Of a stretch of DNA of 64,000 bases, positions 40,411 to 54,696 are shown one piece after another; the stretch's first letter is position 1, and each line of letters begins with the position of its first letter. Below the pieces are notes generated by a model. It ran no database searches, was not told where the DNA came from, and worked only from the letters and a program-made list of their open reading frames with translations. The position numbers and the translations under genes were made by a program. This DNA is from Ifrita kowaldi (lineage: Eukaryota > Chordata > Aves > Passeriformes > Cinclosomatidae): NCBI GenBank assembly GCA_013398055.1, contig VZRS01005502.1, positions 201,923 to 265,922 on the forward strand, read 5' to 3'.

Positions 40411-43400
40411 GTCACAGGCTTAGCTAAAACTCCCTGTTTTTCAGAATATATTATGACAACCATTTGGAAATTGCTTTTATCTGCTGCTTCCTAAACCCTC
40501 TGGCTTGTACTTTAAAGCCTTTTGTCTGTGAACAGGAGAGCTGGAAAGCCCTTTTTTATTTCCTTAAGCAAATAGCCCATCTAATATCCAGCCTTGAGGG
40601 GCTTGGGCGAATAAAAATGAAGGGGAAAAAAGGATGTAGCAAACATTGTGACACGACGTAAAAATACAAGATCACAGGACTCAGCAATGATGGGATTGAA
40701 GCACCAGATCTGTGCCCATGAAGCCTCTGTTAGGAAGGCAGAGCTCCCCAGGCCCCCTGAGAGCCCATGGAGCCTGCCGGCCAGCAGGCTGAAGCTCCTT
40801 GTCTCAGTCCCCGGTGGAGACAATAACACGCTGCTGTTTATGAGTTGCTGACGTCCACGGTGGCGAGAGCAGCAGAGGCAGCAGCAGAGAGAGGCAGGAG
40901 CTGGTGGGGCTGGGCAGGCAGAGCATGGCAGGGGGGCTGGGTAAGCCCCATGGGAGCAGAGCCCCAGCACCTGGCCAAGACGGTTCTGTGGGCTGGGATT
41001 TGCTCTGTGGAGCTCAGGGCACTGATTCTTTCACAGACTAATTGATACAATAGCTCTAATTAGCCCTGGAGCAAACAGCACTTCGTGTCTTGCTTATCCA
41101 GGCTCTGTGCTGAGCCAACATTCAACCCCCAGCCATGAAGCTGCATTTTCGATGGGAAGAGGGGAAATATGGGGTCCTTTCTCCAGGACTCAGCAGCATG
41201 GGCACGTGTTTGGACATGGCCAGTGCCATGTGTGTGGTGTGTAAAGGGAGTGTCTTGGGAGAAACCTGGTACCAGGGGCATTTAGGTGCAAGCGGTGCAG
41301 GCGGCGAGGAGGCTGTGCTTTTCCTTGGGATTTCAGTACAGCCCTGTGGAGACCGGCACTCCAGGGCTGCGTCAGTGCCAGGGGTGGCCCTCCTGCCTCC
41401 TCTGTCTCTTGGAAACCTGACAAGGGGTTTGTTTGTACCTGTTTTTCCCCAGAGCATAGACAGATGAGACTACCATTGATTTGGGCAGCAGAACTGAAGG
41501 CAGACAAATGTGATGCTGCCACAGCACTGCTCATGTGCCACTCTACCATACAAGCTGGGCATGACCCCCATCCGCAGAGGGGGCCTGATACACTGAAGAC
41601 AGATTTTTGACCTTTTCCTATAATTTTTTCCTAAAAAACACGCTAGTTGGGACTAGCTAGTGCTAGATTCATATCAGTCCATTCATCTGCACCTTTTACA
41701 CTATTACAGTAAAAATAACAGAAACTGTCTATGAACTGTTGCTTCATCTTCCCTATGTGTGTTCCTTGCCTTCAGACCACTGACGTCACACAGATCTAGA
41801 CCCAAAACTCCTGTACTGTCAGTCCACCCAGAAAACCCTGTAATCCCCCCATCTGCCTCTCCCCCTGCCCAGCTCAGGCTCTCAGGGTATTTCTGCAGGG
41901 GCTGTCAGGGACAGGCACACACTCACTCTGCTTTGTGGGCACAGGCTCTGGGCAGTTTGCTCATGACAGCAGAAGGAGGCTGGAGAACAGCAGAGCGAAC
42001 ACCCATCCTTGTGCCAAAATCCTCATGCTTACAACCTTCCCCACCTCCAATATGTTTAATGCATTTGAATGCTTGAGTGCCTGGAGAAGGGACCTCCTCA
42101 AAGGTCCCTGGGCACCCTAAGACTCTCCTGAGACTGAATTTATTGGGAAAAAAAGAGGAGAAATGGTTCTGAGCCTAGATTTTAGGCGGCACCTACTCCA
42201 TGCTGCTGGGAGGGGAAGGAAGAAATACAGGGGACAGGGAAGCCAGGCACAAACCGCACCATGGAGCCGCGCCAAGGAAGTGTCAGCTCTGGTTTTGGTG
42301 GTTAGTCCAAGTCTTTTGCTGGGGATTTACAATGCACTTTGTGTCATTGTAACCCCTTCTGTGCTGGGCTACATTGTCATCCCAGTGCTGAGCAGCAGGT
42401 TTGCTGGGAACACCAGCACTGAAAAGAAATTTAGTACTCTAAAATTGCAAGCCTGGTCCATGAAACACCCTGTGAGCCGTCACTGTAGCTCTGAAGCTTT
42501 TACAGCACTTGTAATGGTATAAATCAGAATTTCCCAATCCCTCAGTATTGCTGTTGGTATGTAAGGTTTGGCAATAGCATAAGAACCATTTCCAAATCCT
42601 CCTTCAGGAAAACACCAGCCAGTACATCCTACTGAGCATCATTAATGTCAGTTTAAACATTTGCAGTTAAACAGATCCACAGTGTTGCAGTCCCCAACAT
42701 GAGAAATACTGCACCAGTGTGCTGAGCAGTGAGGCCAAATCTGCCATGGGCAAGAATAGGAGAAAGAAAGAGGCAAGAGGTGGCTGATGCTAGTTAGATG
42801 CTGAGAGGTGGGAATCCATAATGGAGTCCAGGCAAAAGCCTTTGTTCAAATTAAACTAATATTAAAGTAGCAACTTCACATGAAGAAATCCTCAGAGGAC
42901 CTTCTTGTTGAACAAAAATACATAAACAAAGAAATGACACAAATGCAGAACTTACAAACAAATTCACGGAAAAAAGCTGCACATTTCTGCCCAGGAGCTC
43001 AACTACCTATACCCTGGCCAAGGGACCACACTTGGGGATGGAAGAGCCTCTTTCCCACACATGATAAAGAGCTGCATCTCCTGATCCACAGTCTCGATCC
43101 AGTCCCACCTGCACGCAGGGCTGGCAGTGCAAGGTGTAGGATTAGCACCCTCTGTGAAGTCCCAGCAAAGAGCATTGCAGCGTGGGACGCCCTGGCTTGT
43201 CAGGGCATCCTATGGTGACAGTGGGGAGCAAGCAGCTTTGCTCCATGGAAGGGGAGACCTCCTATATGAATGTATAACTCATCTCAACAGGGAAAGCCTG
43301 AAGAAAAATTGGACAAAATCCAGTTTCTTTCTTTACACATGCTACCTTGCCTCCCCTGCCACATGTTCCCATAACAACAGTGCCACATTACGCACCTGCG

Positions 43401-46199
43401 TGGTTTGGGCTGCAGTCCCCCAGCTGCTCCCTGCCTGTACCACGGTGTGACACAGCACGCTGGCTCCCTGCCTGTGCATGCCAGGCCTGGGCACATGGGA
43501 TATGCCTGCTCCATGGCCCTTTTCTCTGCAATGCTGCTTCTTCTTCTTTTTCCTTACTTTTGCCTGAAACCTCATCAATCCAGTCCTCAGCCCTAGGGAC
43601 AAGTGGGTCAGGCAGTGAGCACGTGAAGAAGACCCCACAAGAAAAATATTTATGGGGATGCAGAGGAAAGGGACAAGCAACAGTGCAGATATGACCCAGA
43701 TCCATCCTGCAGCTTTACTCTGTATGGACCTAAGGAGGCATTCCTGGGATTCAGGAGGTTATTTCTGTTTTCACTTTGCAGTGGGAGCCAAAAAACCTCT
43801 GTATTTTGAGAAGCTTCAAACATTGATTGGATACGGCTGATCCTTCCATCAGCTGGTGCAGTGCCACCAGATGAATAAATCTTGCATGCATCTGTAATTA
43901 CTGCTTAGCTTGTGTTTAAGTGCTGTGTCATTGATCTGCAGAACTCATCAAAATCCATAAGGGAATGCATGAAATTACATTGGATGGAGCAGAAAGGTAC
44001 ATGACAACATCCATTTTCAGCCTTGTTTGTTCACCAAAAAAAAAAAAGAAGAAAGCATTTATTTATCTCCATTCAAATTCTTGGGTTAACCTGTGATTTA
44101 ATCATCAATTGTAACACCATTTTAGCAGCTGCTCTTTATGTACGGAATATATTTCTTTCTTATAGTAGGCCTTAATATAATACGTTCAGTTTCTACCAGC
44201 CTTGCAGTATCTGCCCCTAAGTGGGCAAAATCTCTATTAAAAGCATGGAAGTATATTGCTTGAGGGTTATAAAACTCAATATGGAAAGGTCTCGTGGTCA
44301 AAGCTTCTGACTGCATTTTAGGGAACCCATAGTGACTTCCAGGTCCCACCACAGACTTCCTATCATGTCCTCAGGAAAACCATCTACCCCCTTAATACTT
44401 CTATTCCTCCTAAAGCAAGTGTGATTAATAGTATTTCCCTGCTCCAGTGGGAGGCTGGGAGGACACATCAGTCCTGCTCAGAAAGAGCTGAGGTGCTCCA
44501 GCAGCAGGGAGCAGGGGCGATGCTTTGCTAACCAGCCATCTGCTCGAGGTGCTCTCCTCCCCTCCTGCAGCCAAGAGGAAACACACCAAAGGCATTTATT
44601 GGCAATAAAGCCCACGATGTCGGGAAGAACTCCTGATGTTTTTCAGACCTAATGTTTCTCTGGCCCAGCTCCATCCTTCCACTGGGATTGAAGTGCTCCT
44701 GGGTCAATTCAAACTTCTCCCACAAGCAGGGAGGTACTCCTGGTCTGCCCACCTGGTTTACTGCAGCACCTTGGCCCATGGCATGCTCCCAAGAGATGTG
44801 GGAGGTCCCAAGGTCCATGGCCAGGCAGCAGGGGCTGCTTCTGGCAAGGACATGTCCTCAGGGCACAGAGGAAAGTCTTCGCAAGCTCAAGTGCAGACAA
44901 TGTCCCCAGTCCTCGTGGAGGGACATGCCTCTGAGGTGTCCTCAGCTCATCTCCCACAAAGCCACACCAGCTTTATGGCTGGGCTGTCCCATACAGACTA
45001 TCCCAAACCAGTTTTGTCATGCAAATGTCCCTGATGCATCTTGAGCTGAGCACAGGGATCAGCCCACTCCTGCAGAGACCTGGGAGCAACCCAAAACACT
45101 GTCGGGAGGATTGCAGGAGCCTAACCCCAGGGGTGGGTGTGTGGTGACAGGAGACTATGGTGATAGACCTCTGAGGTTGCTTGTGCCAATAGAAGAGGGA
45201 GAAAGGAGAAATGGGGGGCCAGCAGGTGACAGCCTTTCCTGGTGAGAACAATCAAGCTATTTTGGTATATGATAAACAAATCCTCTCCTGACAATGATTC
45301 GGTTGAACATTTTCTAAAGGGATGAGAAACTCCATGAATTTTCCCTTACGTGTCTCTGCTTCTGGATCCGGCCTGGACTGAAACCAAAGTGCTGCAATAC
45401 CACAAGCAAAGCTGTTCTCGAAGGAGCCTCAGCCTGACAGCTGCTGAGAAGGACCAGAAAGTCCATTTGCATAGCATAGATTTTACACGCCCAAGAGATC
45501 CACCTATGTCTGGGATAACTAAGATATTTTTAGTGTGCAGCCAAGGGTAAAATTTCCAGGTTTTGCTTTTGCTACCTATGAATCACATTTGTCTATAGCA
45601 CAGCACTGGCTAATTTTGGTACCCGTGGTTTTTGGCAGGGATGCTTAAATGACATTTGAAAGCAGAAATCCCCATAGCTTGCTAATAGATCAGGAAAATG
45701 GACAGATGAGAAGATCCAGAGATACGATTCCCACTCCATCACCAGCAACACATCTTCCTCAGCAGGGTGAGTGGATAAATGAGGCCCCTGATTGAAGTCA
45801 GCTCCCAACAGACCTACCCCACTCCTCGTAATTGCACCGTTATCCAGCCGTGGGCATCCTCCAGCTACTTGATACAAGAACACAGATCTCATTAAGTGAT
45901 GCTTTCCTTCGCAGCATTAGATCTAAATCCCTCACCGGTGCTATCCCTGCTGCTGACAGACACTGAGCACTACAAAACACTGCAGCTATATCTAATTTTT
46001 TTTCTTCCAGCTTAGAAACTGAGATATTCATGCTGCTTCACCAACAAGTGTGTAAATAGATGTCCCAGGCCTTTGTGCACACCCTGATGAATATCTCTGG
46101 CCAGCGGCTGATCAAAAGGTTAAAGTCTGTGGGACTGGTTTCATCTGTGGTCCCAGCTGTCTGCTTTCCAGGGTTGGAGTAATTCTGAGTAATTAGCTC

Positions 46200-46219
46200 A
46201 TTTGGCCTTGGGGCCAAAT
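46200..46219. promoter_or_regulatory. NF1-like inverted repeat
   Basis: ATTTGGCC and GGCCAAAT flank a 4-base spacer, giving TTGGC and GCCAA half-sites six bases apart. The classical NF1 spacing is five bases, so binding would be weaker. Motif match only. Confidence 0.3.
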
Positions 46220-47382
46220 TGAATCGTCTGCTGTGCAATGCAAGGAGCACTGGGGTGAGCGATCCTCCGTGCCCATGCTGGTGTGCTCACTGGGGGCTGT
46301 GCATGCAGCAAACTGGGTTAGTTGATTTGTCTCCCCTGTTTGGGCTCAGCAGATGCTTGTGAATGCACCAGGGGCTCCACTGCAGCACGGGGCCTGCATT
46401 CTCTGAGCAAGACTCCTTCCCAGAACAAGCCCTTCATTATCCCAAACTCCCCGGGGCTTATTTTTAGCCCCTCCTTTTCTTTCCTTTCTTCTTTTTACAG
46501 TATAGAAAACCATCAGCTCCGCTGTCAGGAGGCTTATAACAGCAGTCCTGGAGCAAAAAAAAAAAGCTTCAAACCCACTGACTCTTGCATAAAGGTTTAG
46601 GCACAGATCCTGCCCATTTCCAGGGTTCCAAGTCCCACCATTCCTCATCCCTTTTCCAGCTCAGCTACTGTCCTTCAGAGCTGGGTGTCAGAAAGAAGCA
46701 GAGACTTACGTAAAGCAGGAGCAAGGCTGGAGCTTTGAGCTTTCCTCTGCTTCAGCCGAAGTTCGATCAGTGCCTGCGTCTGCCCTGCTGTGCAGAGGAC
46801 ACCTGCGTGCAGGGCCACCAGGAGAGAAGACCTTGCACAGCCTGAGCCGTGCGTCATCCCGGGCTTACGCAGAGCCACTGGACAGACACAGCCAGCCCCT
46901 GTAAAAATCCTTTGCTTATAAAACAAAGGCAAGGTTGCCTTGTGGTCAGCAGCTCTGCGCTAAACAACAGTTTAAATCACAGACTTTATCTAAAACAGCG
47001 GCATTGCCCAGATGAGGACACTGCTGAAAGGGATCACAGCGTTGTTGGTGGACTGTGGTCACCAACTGTGCCCCGTGTAGCAGCCCCGGGGATCTGGCAT
47101 TACACTGCCTGGTTCTCCGAGTAGCATCGGATTCAGTGACCGTAAAACAGATGGTCACTTATAGAACAAGGCAGCTATGGCTCTCTCCTTTCTCCATCTC
47201 AGGTAGGATTTGGGAGATGAGGAAAACCCCTTCCTATGTGACAAAAGGCTCCGAAGTGCTTCTGTGCAGTCATGTCTTGGTAGCAGAGTAAAGATGCTCC
47301 ACATCGGATGTTGCGGAGGTCTCAGAGATGTCTACAGAGAAACAAGTGGGGGATGGAGAGGAGAGAGGACAGCTGTTCCCAT

Positions 47383-47725
47383 TCAAAAATTAACAAAGTT
47401 AAACTCTAACATGGCAGTTTAAAAACCAGAAAGAGCCAGTTTGTTCACACACAGGGTAGCTGAGCTTGGAAATTCCTTGCTGCAGATGTGGTTGTTAGAA
47501 GTTTAAATTGCTGCAAAAATTGCCTAGACAAATTTCTGGAAGAAAAATCATTGAGGGGTAATAAATATAAAGATATCACACTTCTCCTTGAAGTACTGGA
47601 GGCTGGGAAGTCTGACTACTGCATACTTGCTCTGTATTCGTACTTTTCTCTTAACATCTGCTCTTGGACACTAGCTAAGCTAGGTGAGTCATTGATCTGA
47701 CCCAGACACATTGTTTTTCTCCTTT
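47383..47725 (+). mobile_element. Ancient CR1-like LINE 3' end fragment
   Basis: Read on the plus strand, the region follows the order of an old amniote CR1 tail: GGAAATTCCTTGCTGCAGAT, then TAGACAAATTTCTGGAAG, ATCATTGAGGGGTAATAA, TACTGGAGGCTGGGAAG, ACATCTGCTCTTGGACACTA and finally GATCTGACCCAG. Divergence is much greater than in the other copies, so this is an older insertion. The upstream limit could extend to about 47320. The open frame at 47488-47700 lies inside it and is a relic, not a gene. Confidence 0.75.
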
Positions 47726-47968
47726 CCTAAAGGCTCCTATATGCCAAAAAATCTTTATCATCCCCTCTTGCAACCCATCCAATTTTCAGGCTTCAATGCA
47801 GAAAGATGAGCCCACATCTCCTCTCCCAGGGCCCCTCCAAAATCCTTTCTGGGTGAGTTGCTCATGCTTGCTTTTCCTCCAAAACCCACCTCACCCCCAG
47901 CCAGAGCTCTCTGGTCACAAACTCAAACCGTAGCACAGTGGCCTTTAATTCCAGCACTAAGGAGTTGG

Positions 47969-48032
47969 CCAAACTGCCACCTGTGAGCAAAGCGTGGCCA
48001 GAGCTGACCAAACCTCCACCTGTGAGCAAAGC
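47969..48032. repeat. Short direct repeat, period 39 bp
   Basis: CACCTGTGAGCAAAGC and the nine bases before it occur at 47969-47993 and again at 48008-48032 with two mismatches over 25 bases. This is a local tandem duplication. Confidence 0.85.
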
Positions 48033-51000
48033 CAGCCAGCACGTGGACCTGGAGACCCCTCATGTCCTCAAGTACCTTTGTTACATGGCTGCTATTTAGT
48101 GAGTCTGCTCATCCACATGTGATGCTAAAAATTATTCTGGATCCAGTCATGCCAGAAAACTGCAAGTCTAACTAGGACAGCTAAACTCCAACCTGCTTTT
48201 ATTCACTCCTCCTGCCTATCATTAGTATTAATATCAACTTGTCAAGTTGATCTTGATGTACAAGCCCTGTACAGCCTTGCTTCAGTGCAGGGCCAAAAAA
48301 ATAAAAAATGCATCTCAACTCAGCATCTTTTTTGTCAAGATTTGGCACCTTCCTTTAATAGCAGGGACCATCCTCCTCACTCCCCAGGGAAGAGTGATGA
48401 AAACCCATGGGATCCAGCAAGGTTCTTTCAGGAAAGTAACCCCAGTAATCCTTGAGCCTGGTGACCATCACTCCAGCTGTTAGCAGCCTGCGAGAAGCAG
48501 GCACCAGAAGTGACATGTCACTGGTTGGATTTAGTTAGGGGAGGGAAGCTGGGGAGTTTTCATGCTGGTATCTCATCTGGTTGGACCTGAGATGAGATGT
48601 ATCATTAGGAGCAGCAGCAAGACAGCAGAGCTTGCCATGTAATTCATGTGATTGCCATGGAGGCAGGACTGGCTGATGGAAGAACACAGCCAGAAACACC
48701 AAACGCATTACCCAAAGTCCAGGAGCATATTCCCAAGACCTTTCTTCTCTGGGCTGGACTAGAAAACACCAGATAATGTTCTTGCCCTCTTAGCTGAGTT
48801 ACTTATCACCTAAGGTCTTTTCCCTGCTTGCCATAACTCACCTGGAAATGTCCCAGGAACTGTGTGTGCCACCTTCTGGCTTTTGTTAGGGGGAGAGGAG
48901 GGCTCTGCACGATCTCTGCCCTTAGACAGGTTTGACTCCTGAAGGGACACGATGCCACTGCTTGGCAACATTTCAAGTCTTTCATAACTGATGATTATTT
49001 AAGACACCTGTGACATCACCTCTATGTGTGCTGGATGGGTGCTGGATTCTGAGAGTGGGCTGCGCATGATTTTCCCTTCCCTCAAATATAACAGCAGATA
49101 TGACTGGACCTAGAGTCTGCAGAAAAAAAACTGTGGTGCCATGACCTCTGGGTACTTGCCCAGCACCAGCTGCCCTGGGTAGCCAAACCAACCTGTATCA
49201 CACCTTCAGGCAGCAGTGCCCACATGGTTTTGCTCTCTGGTAGGAGATACTACAGGAGCTTACTCTGCTGTTGTGGAGCCACTACTGACACTCCCTTAAA
49301 CCCAGTGCTTATCCTCTGAACGCTTACTCTACGGTCACTAAATAGTAAATGGTTTTAATGCCTAAAATACATTGAATTGTGTGTTCATCATTGAAAAAAA
49401 GGAAGATGAGGTGGAAGATAAAATCAGATACAGGCGGTCTTCCGTCCACATGCAAGGAAGGAGTGCTCAGGTAGAGCCATCTTTACCTAAGCATTTAGAT
49501 TTAGATGACATGGATCCTACTTGTGACAACCTTGATTAAAAACTCAGCATTTGCCAGGACACAGTGTTGGAGCTGGCCCTTGAGTGCCTCAGTACACAGA
49601 GTCCAAAATAACCCAGCAGTGACTCAGCTGTGTGTGTTGACAAATGGGGATCTGCTTCCTCATCAAATACAACGCAAGCCAACAAATCGAGGCTGGGTTA
49701 TCCCACGCACACATGGCCTTTCCTTCACAAAGGAGACATGGCCAGAACTCAGGAAAGCCGAGGTGGAGGAGCCACTGGGAAGATGCTGCTGTCTCCAGGC
49801 TTGCTGTCTTGAAGCTCCAACTCCCACTCCCTGCAGACCTGCCCCAGACCAAGACCCAGCTGTGGCTGCTGCTGCTGCTGCACCACAGCTCGTTGAGCAC
49901 TGAGGATGTGAGCATGGCATCAGCACAGTGTGAGCACCTTGGGTGTGCACAGGGAGAGCTGGATGATGCAAAAAGACTGCAAAGGTGTCACCCTCAAGGC
50001 AAGAAAAAATCCAACAGACGTTTAACCATCCTATTGCCATTAAGCTCAACAGACATGAATGTCGGACTGTGTAAGCTTTGCCACAGGTATCCAGCCTTGA
50101 CCACAGCCTGCAACCTCAGCTGCACTTCTTCATCCAAAAAAGCTTGGAGCTTTTGGCATAGGCAGCACAGTCCTGGGAGAAGGTTCCCGTGGTAGCCAAG
50201 AGCCTGGGGAGGGGTCCCTGTGCATGCACTGCACGAAGGCTGCTGCTGCTGAACTGTTCCCGTGGGATACCTGGACAAAAGTTCCTTTTCTCCATGCTGT
50301 GTCTCTGGCATCAACAGTGCTGCTACCAGATGCTTTTGGAAACAGTAAACGAAGGGGCAATACAACTGCATGCAGCTATTCACTATCAACTAGCCTGTAT
50401 AGAGCTCCTGCCTTTCTTAGCCTCTGTTCACTGATCTCCTCTCCCTGTATTTGTGAATTGCCATTTCCTCTGCATTTTGCTTTTAGCAGCATAACATAGT
50501 TAGGCATCACCTCCCGAAGCATGGTAAACTGAGTGACTCAGAAACCTGCAATCTGCTTCAAAACAAAGCATTTAAAATAAAAGATATAAGCAGTAATGGA
50601 GCTACTTGGCTCAGGAGCAGAAATGCTAGAGGGTTACTCATGTACTCACAAACCTTCTAACCTTCCTTCAGCTTTTTTTAACCCCTGCAAACCCAGGGCA
50701 AGGCAGGCTGCAAGTAAGAGCTGATGTGTCATTTCAGATATGCTTCCACTCCAGCGTGCAAACCCTGGAGCTGGGAAATGGAAGAGCTCTGATGCCAGCA
50801 CCAATGACGTGGAAGGGGGAGCCAAGCTCTCACTCCACGGCCTCCAAATTTCTCTTATTTCTGCTGGTTAAACAGATGCCAGCTTCTGAGGGGATTATGT
50901 GTCATAGAGCCTGTTGGCTGTGACAACTAATTATCTCCCACAACAGTTCAGCCTTGAGATTTTCAGCTCAAAGGGCATACCAGGAGTGCTGCATCCAGCA

Positions 51001-54000
51001 CCACGTGCAGCAATTTGTCCCCACTTGGGTTTCTCTGTTCCCAAAGAGGTGGCACACCCAAAGTACACCATTCTCTCCCAGCTCAGGCTCACACCAGCAG
51101 GTCCTTCCAAGCAGCATGGACAGGGAGCACCAGCACTCTCTAAGATGACACCTCAGAAATGCCTCCAGCAGGAACCCAGGAAAACGAGCAGCAGCTAAAA
51201 TCAGCTCAGCATCCAAACAGCAGCCTGGCTGATCCTCCCATTCGTACAGCTGGGTGTTAGTGTGGCAGCCATGCCATAGCATGCTCCTCCAGCTGAGCTT
51301 CATAGGCTGCACACATCGACAGGGTCAAGCTCAGCTGCAGCCAAGTGCAGGGGAAGAAATATCTGCTGCAGCCCGAGTCTCTCTCTAGGGGAGAGCAGCC
51401 AAAGATTTGAACCGTTTTGGAATGCAGCCTCAAAACCAGCACTGAAAATGTTTTATAACTTTGTATAAATTGATGGCTGACCCCCATTGAGACTCCCAGG
51501 AACAGATGAGAAACAGACCCAGGCAGCTGAAAGAATTTAAGTCATTGAGAAACACGCAGAGTGCTGGAAAAGACTAGAGATGAGGAAAGAGATGAAGAGA
51601 GGCATTAACAGAAAAGGCAAAGGGTGTATTGGTAAGCAGGTGTTGAAGCTGGAGTGCCCAGCAGCCAGGCTGGAGGAATTGGTGGGGGAGTGACATCAAG
51701 GCTCTAGCCTTGCAGAGGTAGCTCACCTGCAGCCAGGAAAGGTTGAGTACTTGGGGGTACTGAGTATTCTTCTGCCACAGCACCAGTTGAGCACTGGGAA
51801 GCAGGTGCTAGAGGGTCCCCAGCCGAGGTTCCTATGGAGATATCCCAGCTAGGATCAGAAACTAGATGCTGTCAGGTAGGAGAGGGTAGATGGGATGGAT
51901 CCTGCTTGGCTCTCCCCTCTCTCTATCACTATCATCCTGCCCTCTCGAGAGGATGGCAGGCTGCACCAGCTTCCCCAAACCTCTGATCCCCCAGAGAACT
52001 TGGGTGGAGCCAGGCACGTGAGGCTGCATCACAAGGGAAGGGAGGCAGGGCTTTCCAAGCCTCGGAGTCAGGCTGAATGCAGGATCAAATCAAATCTGGA
52101 GCTGCCTTGCTGTCAGGCAGCCAAGGGGAATGCTGTGTGGAAGAGCCATGGACTGGGCATGCTGTAGTGTGGGTGAGAACGCCCTGAAATCCCAGCACAC
52201 AGCCCAGGCTTTAGGTGATGCTGCCATTCACCAGCAAATCATCACGGGCCGAAGGCAGCAATTACAGTAACGAGCTTCTCCATCACTGCGCTGCTGAGGA
52301 CCCGAGTCCTTTGGCTGCTTTGCAGTAAATTTCTTCATTTGTTGCACTCCCAGCATAAAAGCAGGATCTCAAAAGCAAGAATAATTAATGGGAAATGTTA
52401 AATTGAAGAGTTGGGTCATCAGAAAATGCAGAAAATGAAGATGGAGGAAGTGATAAAGGACTTCAGGGTACTGCTAAGAGCTGCAAGAGGAAAAGAACGC
52501 CCCCACTTACACCTCCACTTTTTAACATCACCTTGAAGTACTCTGTTCCTGAGGACAGAGGAGAGCCTGGGCCTCTGAATACCAGCACTGCAGAACTGCC
52601 TCAGTCTGCGGGGCCCTGTGAAGAGATGCAGCTGTCTCTTAAATAACAGGAGTTGACACCAGTTGAGAATAGATGAGTGATCATGGCTTCAGCCGTCACA
52701 GCCAAGGATCTGATTTCAAATGAAGCCCCATTCATCCATCCAGTGCCCATCATAGGGTTATTAAAGGAGCATCTGTCACAAAACCACAATGCCTTTAAAT
52801 GCTTGAAAAAGGGCACAACAAAAATAAGCCTGGTTAGCTTATATACTTTTCTCTGGGTGACGTGATTCTTGGAATTGTTTAGCAAAAATAAATTATAAAT
52901 ATGATGGGTAGGGAAAATACTTGATATGAGCAGGGTGAGGTTTGTATTTGACCTCAGTGTAGGGTTTGGCTGTCTGTTTGTTGTTCCAGACTTGTGGGGT
53001 AGGCATGAGAGACAATGGCAGGGAGTTTTGTTGGGTAGCAGAGTGCACAGCCCCAGTTCACCAGGTGTCCTGCTCCAGAGCCCTGGCTCAGAGCACTCCC
53101 TCCAGGACACAAATGGAATGCCACTCCTGGTTTTGGATGCAGCAGGGGCATCATCTCCAGCAGCAGGTCAGGGCCAAGTTCAGGCCAAAGGGGATGTGCT
53201 GTGGCAAGGCACGTGAGCTGAGGGGGGCTGGTTTAGTTACTCATTAGGACTAAATCCACACTCTATTTTTTAAAAATTGCATTTAGCTAAACTGAAAGTC
53301 AAGCATAGACATCATGGCTGTCTTGAGTGAATAGCTCCAGCTCATATCATCTCACACTTACTAGCAAAATCTTACCTGAGACAAGAAAATCTTTTCCTTT
53401 TCTGCAGCTGTGCAGCTCCTCTTACTACTCTTTATTCTCTGCCTGTTGCATTGGGCAAAGCTGCCACCCTCTGCCACTAAATACATACCCTCCTGTCCTG
53501 CCACCAGCAGGTCACCTCCTGCCCCACTGCCTCTCTGGGTGACATCCAGACATGGGAATCAAAGTAAAAGATCGCTGTTCAGGCACAGACATGCTCTATT
53601 ATATTCACAGTATATTGAAAGCATCTCAGTGCATTAGATTGATGCTCCTGAGGCTAGAGGTGGGCATTTATGCCCTGTAATGCACATCAAAACCCTTTTA
53701 AGAGAAACTGGAGTGTCTGCATGCAGCCTTAATGGTGGTGAGAAAGACTTTGCGGTGTGATGCAGCTCTGTGTTTATAATTCATATTAAATTGTAATCCC
53801 AATTCCTCTTTTCCTTATAAATTGTTTTTAAAAATTGTCTTGAATGTGGATGGAAAACTGGATTGTGGTCATATGTGCAAAGCTGTTGGGTTCCTCTGCA
53901 CAAACATTTCATGCCAAAAGACAAGACTTCCTACCGCAAGTTCCAGCCTAGCAAGGCATTGCCTGTGTTCATAGATTTCAAACCTAAAGCAGAATAAAGT

Positions 54001-54696
54001 TACATGTTTTAAACTGTTCAAGTGCTTTAGAAAGCTAAATCTCCCCCCTGTTCCCCCAAACCCCAGTTTGTACTCCCAGATTATCACCATTTAAGTGGGG
54101 TCCTGGATTCTTTCCAAGAGCTGCATCTCCCGCAGCCCCAGCCCCATGCTGGATTTCAAACTGAAGCAGTGACTCACTTGTGCAGATTCATCTCCCTTCA
54201 TCTGAGCTGACTGAAAGCAAGGCATGGCATGTCCTCCCTTCCCAGCACAGAGAGAGGCGTTTCCAAAGGGGACTCGACCTGTGTGTTCTGGGAGCAAGAC
54301 CTGTATGCTCCAGCCTCTTACCTGAATAAACCCTTGCAGAAAAAAGTGTGTGTACAGGATCCAGCACAATGGACCGATTTGGACCCTTGTTCTTCAGGGG
54401 ATAAAAATAGCAAGTTAATATTAAAACTGTGTATTTTCACAGATTGCAGTTGGGACTCACAACACACCATGCTTAATTTCCTGCTTTCAGTTCCCTATCA
54501 GATTTTATGCTTAGCTTACTGAGGTTTGTTTTTCCTCAGAACAGGATTTTTTTTCCTTTAGATACAATACATTCAGCCATGAAAAATGAGATTGGAAAAG
54601 ATTAATAGGAAGCTGAAGGATTCATCTGAGATTGACAAAGATTAATGTGTGTCTTATTCTTAGCTGTTTTCTTTTTCTTTTCCCTTCTTCTCATAG

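Larger units (their letters stand above)
32498..54696 (+). other. GNAO1: GNAO1 intron 4 (22.2 kb)
   Basis: The intron opens with the GTGAGT donor and closes with a long T/C tract and the TCATAG acceptor. It holds two plus-strand CR1 fragments (36871-37043, 47383-47725), a 105-nt hairpin (37162-37266), an octamer- and homeodomain-site-rich stretch (37350-37660), two short tandem duplications (40355-40410, 47969-48032), an NF1-like inverted repeat (46200-46219) and a 20-C run ending in an undetermined base (39880-39900). T- and A-runs occur near 33913 and 44036. GC-rich patches around 38990-39660 and 40700-41000 create long chance open frames with no recognisable protein. I see no nested gene or structural RNA. 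Confidence 0.93.

Noticed and set aside
48569..48602. Short hairpin with TCTCATCT/AGATGAGA arms
   Set aside because: The stem is only eight to ten bases and has no T-run or other signal; too weak to support a terminator or RNA.
49644..50195. 183-aa open frame with a leucine run
   Set aside because: The leucines come from a (CTG)5 repeat, and other frames are open over the same GC-rich interval.
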